NCBI RefSeq assembly: GCF_905115235.1
Contig: NC_051849.1
Location: 44,257,017 to 44,321,016 of the forward strand
Source of the DNA: Hermetia illucens
Lineage: Eukaryota; Arthropoda; Insecta; Diptera; Stratiomyidae
Reading direction: 5' to 3'
DNA: 64,000 nucleotides
Both the position numbers and the translations under genes were made by a program. The notes beneath the pieces are model-generated. The model did no database searches, was not told the DNA's origin, and saw only the letters and a program-made list of their open reading frames with translations. Positions 55,528 through 64,000 of this stretch are shown one piece after another (the first letter of the stretch is position 1; each line of letters begins with the position of its first letter).

Positions 55528-56700
55528 TAATTGTACTGTAACTGATTGGGAATTAATACTTGAATATATGGGTTTTATAAAAAAAATCCATTGTGTTATT
55601 GTATTTGTATAATGAGAAAAAGCTTCCGGAAATATGCAACGGGAGGTTTGAAACCAGAAAATCTCTAAAAAGTCGTTTGCAGGTATGACGGAGCGATGCT
55701 AGGCGGGGTCCCTGTCGAGCATACCAGCAGCCAGAAAGAGAACGGAAAGCCACGAGTCCGGTAGAAAGTGAACTCGGCCAGTCGAGCGATAGCCGCCAAA
55801 GAGTGCGCTAGAGAGTTATTTTTCCTACGTGTGTTTTACAAAGCTAAGCTTCAATAGTTGGCCGGAAGAAAAGTGTCAAACAATTTACTTCTAATATTTT
55901 CAAATCAATCAACGCTTGAACGTATACTGAAAAATTATCCGGCGTTGACGGATGCGGCAGATCATTCCCTTCTGTCACGATCAATTCACCCGAATGCATT
56001 CAATAATGTGCAATATACGGCGAAATTTAAAGTGATTGCACACTATGGAAAGCATTATTTAATCAAACTAATCGCGTAAAAGGCGAATAAAATCCCGCTC
56101 CCATCACGAGGCCGCAGCCAAGCATGTGAATCAATCCTATAACTGACAAGAATTTTAGGATGTTTCGAACTTGAAGGTATTAACATCTACTACTACTATC
56201 TATCCAAGAGGTACAGTAATTTATTTTGCACCAACGCCAGACATCCCAACAGTGACCCGTGAGTATTCCCAGTATAAACCCAAGGCTCTTCTTGATGAAA
56301 GTTTAACTATCCTCTTCTCTGGATTGTTTGATTCCTGGTAAGTTCGCTCGGTATAATTCCCTCAACCGTTCCTCCCCAGTCCTTGATATCATATCCATAT
56401 ACCTTGATATCAGTAATTTGGGGTACTACCTAGAAAGAATGCCAACCTTCCATTTAGGCATTTCTTTGCCTCGCTGATGCCGCCGGACATTCCGAAATTG
56501 CTCTCCTTGCCTGTATCTGTAGGTAAAAATGAAACAATTTTAATCCCAGAGGGACCTCCAAAAATACTGTTGAGTATGTCCTCATTGCCCCCGTGATACA
56601 CACATAAACCAGCATTTGTATAGCTCCCCGATTGTTGTGGCTTAGTTCTATGTGCTCAGACTACTATTCCATAGGTACTCATTGACCTACCTACTACAGG
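55528..56700. other. Intergenic between GST 2 and LINE fragments
   Basis: An open stretch at 55858-56079 (+) reads LLIFSNQSTLERILKNYPAL and further, without a recognisable family. A locally GC-richer block at 55670-55800 precedes it. Neither is assigned. Confidence 0.3.
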
Positions 56701-56709
56701 AAATATTCA

Positions 56710-57480
56710 GCGTAGTATTTTCGAGTGACTTCCTATTTCTTCCTGGATTGGACTTGCAAATCATCAAAGCCGCTGTAGTTTCCCAACGTATGTTGCATAT
56801 ATTCGTCTTCCAAAGTAGTTTTTAGTCCAGGGAAATTCGCAAATACTTCATCTCCTTCCTTTTTAACTTCTATGTCATGCAGTCTAATAGCTCCCAAATG
56901 ATCAGGCTTACGCTTCCCAGCGTATGGTACTATGGCAGTTTCGGTTAGATGAAGGCGCAATCGCACTCTTCTGCGCCAGGTATTAATAGTTCTCAGTCCA
57001 GTACGGATTCTTGGTTGTTGTTCATGGGAACAAAACTGATACCTGTTAGCACCTCTATTTGTCTACTTTCTAACATTTTGCCCAGTCCGAAAGAAAGGAT
57101 TTTTCGAACTCTCTCACGAATCGGGACATTCTGTACTTCTACAAGCGGTATATTATGGAAAGCGCCTTCGACATTCATGAACGTACAGTGAACTATTTCC
57201 TTGGTATCTATCGAATCGCATTACACATCCGTCAGCTGAAACAGACCAGTTTTTGTGGATCGTCCCACGCGGCAAGTATGTTGGCATGGATGTAAAGGAT
57301 GGCATTAGTTTTAATCAAGTTATGAAATACCTTCTTAATTATTTTCAGTAGGAAGTATATCAGACAAATTGATCTAAACCTTTTAGGGTATAACGATTCT
57401 TTTTACCCGCTTTCGGAATGAAGACCACTTTTAGCTGCCCTCATGCATTTGGTATGTAGGCCCTAAGGCCCATAATCACC
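56710..57480 (-). mobile_element. LINE fragment (Jockey/LOA-like), RT
   Basis: On - the order is QLKVVFIPKAGKKNRYTLKG (fingers), then MNVEGAFHNIPLVEVQNVPI (palm, normally DIEGAFNN), RVRKILSFGLGKMLESRQIE and IRLHDIEVKKEGDEVF. The VAFIPKAGK and EGAFNN motifs belong to RNase H-bearing LINEs of the LOA/Jockey side. Stops and frameshifts are common. It may be the same family as 62690-63430. Confidence 0.6.
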
Positions 57481-58665
57481 CACTTTGTTGTATGGAAAAT
57501 ACCATCCACTCCGGAAATCCCAAGTCCAACTCCGCGAACACCTCTCTTCCCCATATTCTAGCCCGACTGGCATCCCTCAGGGATCAGTCCGGTCACTACC
57601 CTCTTCTCCCTGTTCACCGCAGACCTTCCCAAACCAACTCCACACCCAAATTCAACCCGAATTCTCCAATACGCGGATGATCTCATCCTCTACAGTTCCA
57701 CCAGAAACATCCCTGCCGGTGAAGCCCGCCTGAATTCCTATTTGGACGAGCTCTACCGGTATTTAACCCGCTGGAAACTGTCCCTAAACCCACAGAAATG
57801 CGAAACCATCGTATTCTGCGGTACCGTTAAGATGACCCCGAAAATGAGGAGCGACATATCAACCCTATCCCTGAAGATCTACAACGACACCATCCCAACC
57901 GTTAAGGAAGTCACCTACCTTGTGGTGACAATGAATTCCCGCCTATCCCACCTCCCACATATCACGAAGGCACTGAACCGTGCAACAGGTGCCTTCAAAT
58001 CCCTCTACCCAATCCTAAAATACAGTAGCCCAACACCTCAGAAAGTCAAGCTGTTCTGCTACAAACAGCTTATCCGTCCCGTCGTCGGTTTCATCTTCTG
58101 ATCCGACACTTCCTCCCACCAAATCGAACGACTCCGCCGCAAAGAGCGCAGAATCCTACGCCACTGTTCCAATATCTACAAGAACGAAGACCGCTCATCC
58201 AAATCCACTTATCTCCCAGACCATGCAGATCGAGATCGTCGAAGAGAATTTTCTACGAACTCATCTGTTCCCTCAAATCCTCCTATTTCTCCAGTCCCGT
58301 AGCCTCTTTTTCGATCCCAGCGGTAGAGTAATCTTCTACAACGGCATTTACTCCTCATCCCAGTTTTCAAAACCCACCCATTCTCAGCACCACTCCTAGC
58401 TTCCTTTCCCAAACCCCTCCCGCATGCCCCCCATCCAAACCCACATCCTAGCTTTTATAAAAAATTAGCAAGTGGAGGTTTTTTTCGACTTTTCCTCCAG
58501 AACACAATTCTTTTTTTTTACAATTTCTTCTTTAGTGATAAGTTAGTTTAAGCCATAGTTTTTACCTTCGATTAAGCTAGGCTGTTAAGGTAACTTATTT
58601 AAGTTAATTTAGCTATGTAGTTTTATAGGATAAATTAAAAATGTTGCTTTTCGAAAAAAACTCTT
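57480..58665 (+). mobile_element. Jockey-like LINE, RT palm to 3' end
   Basis: The + strand has SPTGIPQGSVRS, then in a shifted frame RILQYADDLILYS (catalytic YADD), then DELYRYLTRWKLSLNPQKCE, VKEVTYLVVTMNSRLSHLPH and FKSLYPILKYSSPTPQKVKL. The frame ends at 58099 and a 3' region runs to about 58665 with A-rich DNA. It begins exactly where the opposite-strand LINE ends. No endonuclease is present. Confidence 0.78.
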
Positions 58666-58669
58666 TGTT

Positions 58670-60300
58670 TTTTTTATGAGCGAAGTACCTGCATACTTTT
58701 TGCATGCAGATCATGAAACTGCCCCCCTCACACCCAAGGTTATTGAGCCAGCACTATTCCAATGTCATCCTTGGAAATTGCCCTTCAATTACTGCAGATA
58801 TAGTTTTTGCATGGTGGAGGTTTATCTAAGCTACCTTAATGCTGGCCATTGGTTGCATTAACGCTTGGATCTCTTCTCCAATGGGGGAACATCGTCCTGC
58901 TTCTCCCACATGACACTATTTTGTGACTCGTTGCCTGCCTCGAGCCTTGCAGGATCCAAATCAAGATCGTCTAGCCTCATCTCCACAATAGGCGGCAAAA
59001 CCACTTCCTTCCAGGTTTCTGCTCTTTAGGCCTTCATAACCGCCACCCTATATGTCATCTGAAGCACCTTTCTTCGATTTCTTTGTGCACACGTACCGGG
59101 ATATTACAGAATCTGTAGTTGATATGGTATGGTTTTGATTGCCTTCAGGTATCCACCCTGATCGTGAAGAGTTTGCCTTTGCCCTCCGCTTTGTTCTGAA
59201 TATTATCTTCAATTAAGACAGTCAGTAAACGTCGGGATCCCATCTTTTACACATCTGCCAGACGATAAGCTCTTCAATGATTTCCTTCTCCTCATGAGTG
59301 CGTATTGGCACCGGAAATTATGTAGGTATAATGGGCTATTGGAAGGCCTCACCAGCCTAGCCTAGCTAACGCCGGGTTTCTAATCCTTGCTTTCGCCCCC
59401 CACCTGCCTGAGATTTACTTTTGATTTGTGATTTGGGCTTCCTGGCAACATTCCCCTCTTATGAGTTGAAGTTGAAAATCTATACTGAACCTTCTTAAAG
59501 ACCTCTGCCGACCAGGCCTTTGTTCAGATAATGCAACTACCATTCAGTGCATGCGCTGCTGAGACCTGTCCCCTTTTGATCATGGACCTTATTTGTAGCC
59601 TTAAAAGCGGGCCAATGTTGACTTGGCTCCGCTCTCTAACTTTCCAACTTCTTCCTTCTGAGTGACGACTCCTAGTTATGAGTACTGCAGTAATGTTGCT
59701 CCGCTTGACGGAATAATTTGTTTTTGGCCTGTAGTTCCGCTTGTTTTTTTTTGTATTTTTAGTTTTTTTTTACTCATTTGAAACTACGAGTATGGTGGTT
59801 AGGAGCTCCGCATAGCATTGTAAGATCAAACTTACTCACTGAGACGAGCGACCGCATGCAATCAATTACTTCTGCCTGGAATTTATCCAATGGGTTACGG
59901 GGGCTGTCTTTCGGCTTGCCAGTCAGTCAAAAGAGTAGATTCAACGCAAGGCAAGACGGGAGACAAACTGCTACCTGAAAATCCCAGGACAATTATGAGT
60001 ACTCAGTGGAAAACGGAACCCACATGTTCCTCGACTTGTTACTGATAATTTATTTGGAGATGTTTAAAATGTAACAACTCCTCCTGCTTACATACCATTT
60101 TCTTGTAATCCATATGATAACCGTAAACAAGACACATGACTCGCTGTTAACCACTGCATATTCGAAATTCTGTTTTTAATTTTTAATAATACAAAACTGC
60201 CTTATGTTCTATTCTCACGACTCATCACGTAGCACTGTATTTTCGTGCAACTTCATTACATGCACTTATATCATTTGAATGTCTGTAATTTGTACTTCGG
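58670..60300. other. Intergenic, possible LINE debris, nothing firm
   Basis: Sequence at 58860-59300 is GC-richer and reads on - as short charged segments interrupted by stops, which could be LINE ORF1, but no motif confirms it. Confidence 0.3.
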
Positions 60301-60313
60301 CTGAATCTACTCG

Positions 60314-60348
60314 TATATAAACTCAAGAGTTAGGTCTCATTTTCAGTT
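60314..60348 (+). promoter_or_regulatory. Core promoter of GST 3 (TATA and initiator)
   Basis: TATATAAA at 60314-60321 is followed by TCAGTT at 60343-60348, which fits the arthropod initiator. The predicted start, A at 60345, is 31 nt from the first T of the TATA box, the standard spacing. It predicts a 105-nt 5' leader to the ATG at 60450. Confidence 0.65.
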
Positions 60349-60449
60349 ACTGGAAGTTCACTGTAACAGCTACAGTTACTACTTCAGAAATAATCAGCGT
60401 ATAATCCGCGGTATTGGGGAAAAACTTCAGCTTTCACTATCGAACTACA

Positions 60450-61185
60450 ATGGGTAAACCGATACTGTACTACGCGACTATAAGCCCTTGTTCCAGGACT
60501 GTCTTGCTAACAGCTAAGGCTATTGGTTTGGAATTAGACCTACGGTAAGTTGTAAATTGAAATATCTCAGGCTGTAAGTATGTATTACTAAGTAGGATAT
60601 CCTTCCAGCCCCATTTCCATGTTCAAAAGGGAGCACACCACCCCTGAGTTCATTCAAATGAATCCTCTACGCAATATTCCGCTGCTCAACGACAATGGTG
60701 CCTACATTGCTGATAGTCATGTGATTTGTGCTTATCTAGTTGATAAATATGCGAACAATGATGCGTTGTATCCGAAAGATCCACTAAAACGAGCCACGGT
60801 TGATTCTAGAATGTACTTCGATGCAGGATTCCTTTTTGCTCGTCTACGTTTCCTATATGAACCGATTGCATTTGGTGATGTACCAGAACAAGCTGCGGAC
60901 AAGGTGGAATATGCAAGCAGACCACTTGGGATTACGGAAGCACTCCTCAAAGATGAACCTTATATTTGTGGTGACCATTTGACCATTGCTGATTTTTGCT
61001 GCATCGCTACGATATCTTCTTTGATAGAACCAGTCGCTCCAGAGAAGAATAAATACCCACGGATTTCGGCTTGGATGGAGAGATTAGCTGAGCTTCCTTA
61101 CTATGAGGACGCTAACCAGTTTGGAGCAGATGAATTCAAGCAAATGGTTAGAAACAGATTGGCTGAGAATAGAGCTAAAGCATAA
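60450..61185 (+). CDS. GstE: Epsilon-class glutathione S-transferase (GST 3 of 3)
   Basis: Exon 1 60450-60544 and exon 2 60609-61185 (TAA) have the family's 95- and 577-bp sizes, with a 64-bp intron (GTAAGT, CCTTCCAG). The 223-residue product keeps Ser12 (ATISPCSRTV), His41 (KREHTTPEF), Asp67-Ser68 (IADSHVICAYLVDKYA) and Arg112 (LFARLRFLYE). The usual NPQHTIP glutathione-site motif is NPLRNIP, so His53 and Thr54 are Arg and Asn. The rest of the C-terminal domain (LTIADFCCIATISS, LPYYEDAN) is normal. It has its own TATA promoter and two AATAAA signals downstream. It is likely functional as a protein, but the changed motif may alter glutathione binding (inference). Confidence 0.93.
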
Positions 61186-61212
61186 CCAATACCTCAAGTT
61201 TATAGTTGTCAC

Positions 61213-61244
61213 AATAAATTCAGATATTTTCTCGACTGAATAAA
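61213..61244 (+). terminator. Polyadenylation signals of GST 3
   Basis: AATAAA occurs at 61213-61218 and again at 61239-61244, 28 and 54 bp after the stop. Confidence 0.55.
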
Positions 61245-61249
61245 CAAAG

Positions 61250-61989
61250 TAAATTTGCTTTACCATAACACTGTATCCTTTTTACGATAAAAATTTGAAT
61301 TCGAAGTAATACTCATGGCAATTGGTAACTCGCATCTACATGGATTTCTTCACACTGAAATACTAAATTACTGGGTTCTCTAACTATCTATTCCAAAATT
61401 GTATCTAAAGTGAATATCCTCACCTTAATCATTTTTTGACGACCCTACAGCATAGAAACTCTACAACTCGCGACTCATTATAGTGCACTCCTCAATTACG
61501 CAGATGTAAAGCTTGTATTCCGGGAAGTACTGAGGACATACGGGTAGTTGTGTGTACCATTCTCAAATTGATTGATCGGTGCTGAGGGATTTTTTCTCCG
61601 TAGACCCATATAATTTTCACCCCGGGACCCATTCTCCCTACAGTTTTCATGTCGGGATCGTATTTTCTCTCTACAACCCCGGGCGACCGATGTAGACCTT
61701 TACCGTCTAACAGGTGGCCAAAAACCGTATTCAATGTCGATATAAAACAAAAAATCATCACGCCTCGGAGAAGTGTCAGGGCGTTCACCTTGGTCAAAGC
61801 GACAGGACAAGCTCTGCTCCTGTCGAGAGTTTACGCGAAGTCGAGCGATTATATCAGCTGATCGTACGTTTCAATTCTTCACCGCATACGCACCAAAAGG
61901 GTAGATGAAACAGGCAGAGAGTAAGAAGTGCCAAGTGGGGGAGATGGATTCGGAGTACGCGATGCGAATGGTTTCTCGACGATAAAGCA
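61250..61989. other. Intergenic, nothing recognised
   Basis: No coding signal or matched repeat in this stretch. Confidence 0.35.
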
Positions 61990-62340
61990 CTGACCAATTG
62001 ACAAATTTATAAGAATGCTAATCCGGAAGCAAAGCGATCTTTGGTATCCAAGCGCTCCAAACTGAAGTCAATAAAATAATAAAACTAATGAAATCGGGGA
62101 AAGCAACAGGACCTGACGGCCTTGCGTCTGAACTCTGGAAAGCCGAAACTCAACATTGCGGTTGAGTGAATTTTTCAATCGGGTTATTGAGGAAGGTAGA
62201 AATCTAGGTATTCCCACCCATTCAGTGAATGGGATAGTTTTAAACTTAAATGAGGGACACATGGAAAAAGGGAGTGTAAAAAATATTTCTCTCGATTATA
62301 GCCGCTGACATATCAAACGAAGATTAGTGGACTCGAAATC
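61930..62340 (+). mobile_element. RTE-like LINE fragment, start of RT
   Basis: The + strand reads DGFGVRDANGF, then in another frame NPEAKRSLVSKRSKLKSI, and EVNKIIKLMKSGKATGPDGL with ASELWKAE, the entry motif of RTE-like reverse transcriptases (KA.GPD.I..E). It is short and has stops. Confidence 0.6.
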
Positions 62341-62689
62341 TCATACTCGGAAAGCCAATAATCCAGTTGTCAGGGAGTGAAGCAATTAGCCTTGTGTGAT
62401 GCCACAAACTCCTAAGGCCATGACTATTGTGGCAATGGCAAGGAAAGTAAATTCCAGCCGGTTTAGATATTCAAATCGAGCCCGTAGTGTTTACGAAGGA
62501 TAGCAGCTTCCCCACCCTACAACTAGAGATCTCTCTGAGGTCTCCAAAGAATTGTGTGAGCCCTAAATCTTAAAGAAAGCATGATCCCCTATACGACAGT
62601 GTCACGTGTAATCCGCTATCGGGACTTGTTATAGGAAGGTCACATCCTCCTCGACTCCCCGTAGGAGGTAAGACTTAGTCAACTGCCGT

Positions 62690-63430
62690 TAAGTAGTGCA
62701 AGTAGATTCCACCCTTCACAACCGCCAGAAGATGCTTACCGAGGGACTATCAAGAACAAAGCCCACTTGGTCAGCCCGTCGGTTCGCTCATTCCCCTTTA
62801 TGTTCCTATGACCGGGAGCCCAAAGGAAGGTGGCTTTGAGCGTCTGTTCAACGCTTCTCCATACTGACCTACCAGCTTAGAGGATGTCGCCTGGAGGCCC
62901 AGAATTCCTACGGTACTTCATCTAGAATCTTACAATAACGCAAAGTCTAGCAGCAGAAAATCAACCTCGGCACTTCTTTACAAAAGTCCTCTTGTAGGCA
63001 TAAGCAGCTGCACACATCCCTGAGGGTTACAATTTTTAGTTTCCATTTTAACTCAAATATCCATGATCACACCCAAATGTTTGACATTGGGGGAAAATGC
63101 AATTCTTTGCCCATTTAGCCACGGAAGGTGGAATTCGGATACCAGCCTGCATGGCATCCTGACAATCTTGTTAATCGACTTATACTTCTCCAGACAATCC
63201 TTGTAAGGCAGCCAATTTTTATCCCTGCAGCAGATCTTGAAGATGTCACTCCCAATCGTCGCGGTTGGAATAGGCACCGATAGGTTTGCGTTAATAATAA
63301 TACTGCAAATCCTGTTCCTCACATTACCGTTGCTGCCTAGCTTGACCTTTCTCGCTGCGATGATCATTGACAGATATTGTAGTTTTTCTGTTGGTCCAAA
63401 CATATTCCAATAATTCAAATTGTATTCGTT
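62690..63430 (-). mobile_element. LINE fragment with RT thumb and RNase H
   Basis: On - a thumb-like LNGQRIAFSPNVKHLGVIMD is followed downstream by VKATFLWAPGHRNIKGNERT-type sequence ending DGLTKWA, the VPGH..I.GNE.AD block of LINE-encoded RNase H. A long frame (63053-63418) upstream has EKLQYLSMIIAARKVKLGSN. This places it with RNase H-bearing clades (LOA, I, R1/Jockey side). Confidence 0.6.
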
Positions 63431-63599
63431 ATATATAGTTGCGAATATCCTCCGTTCGCTGGCCTCCAGGTCCTCCTCGGGACCTTATACTTCTCATCTA
63501 CTGTTCTGCAGCATGTATTTCTAGCGCGATATTCTCATCGGCCACTCTGGGCTAGTATATACCACTGCATAGCGTAGCCAGCAATAGTGTGACCTATCT

Positions 63600-64000
63600 A
63601 CTGCTATTTGCGCTTTTTATCAACACGTCTACCAGTACCTTACAGCACATTATATTTGGCGCAAACATACGTGGCTCTGAGAAGAGCTTTTAGTTTCTAC
63701 GTGTGCACCTCCTGCATAGAGCGTTCCAGCAACGCTTCTTTTTCGCTCTGTCGAAAATTTTCTCAAAATCGACGAAGAGCAGGTAAAGCGAAAACGAGAA
63801 CTCCGTACATTGATTCAAAATGTTCCAAAAGATGTTGATGTGGCCAGTTCAAAGGGACCCAAAATGAAAACCAGGCTATTTTCCCTCAACCAAGCTTTCA
63901 AGACTTTGTTTCGTTCTAGGATAATTTTAGCTATTAGCTTTGCAAACACAGGAGCACACATATACCGCTCTAATTGTCGAACTAAGGGCGGATACCGGAT
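63600..64000 (-). mobile_element. LINE (family C), RT start, cut by window edge
   Basis: The sequence CTAGGATAATTTTAGCTATT and GCTTTGCAAACACAGGAG parallels 38805-38850 of the family-C copy. On - it gives AKLIAKIILE and then a DFEKIFDRAKKK-type palm motif after frame changes. It continues beyond the right edge. Confidence 0.6.

Noticed and set aside
55560-55870. Long terminal repeat or rDNA-like block
   Set aside because: Locally GC-richer, but no second copy, no matching ends and no adjoining element genes were found.

Overview
The window looks like insect nuclear DNA, most probably from a fly (Diptera). It holds a spliced DENND1-type gene, a suppressor-APC-domain gene and a small family of epsilon-class glutathione S-transferases, a class typical of insects. 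The introns are AT-rich and crowded with decayed LINEs (RTE-like, R1 and Jockey groups) and Tc1/mariner copies. I cannot fix the genus. No rRNA, functional tRNA gene, CRISPR, operon or prokaryotic feature was seen, and I recognised no LTR element or viral gene.

Layout. 1-21.65 kb, + strand: the 3' part of a DENND1 (connecdenn, Rab35 exchange factor) gene. It has two DENN-domain exons (887-1147, 1216-1683), a 10.1-kb intron full of transposon relics, an 11-codon microexon (11796-11828), and tail exons at 12228-12689, 12973-13024, 20030-20608 and 21243-21647. One link, between 13024 and 20030, does not keep frame, so at least one exon is missing from my model. 22-27 kb: intergenic DNA with nested LINE pieces and a tRNA-derived SINE. 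27.2-35.29 kb, - strand: a two-exon SAPCD2-like gene whose 6.8-kb intron carries a long RTE-like LINE, other LINE debris and a Tc1 relic. 36-47 kb: gene-poor, with a possible gustatory-receptor remnant, LINE copies, a 1.1-kb non-autonomous element with hairpin-like ends, and a mariner with both terminal repeats but a deleted middle. 47.87-61.2 kb: three epsilon GST genes (one on -, two on +), each encoding 223 residues with the same intron position, separated by LINE insertions. 61.2-64 kb: more LINE fragments.

The host genes have no obvious shared pathway beyond the GST cluster, which fits local duplication of detoxification enzymes. I found no convincing new multi-gene system. The best leads are residue changes at the glutathione site of two of the GSTs, the isolated DENND1 microexon, a 206-bp foldback element, the 44-kb hairpin-ended repeat, and a headless SINE copy abutting a LINE.
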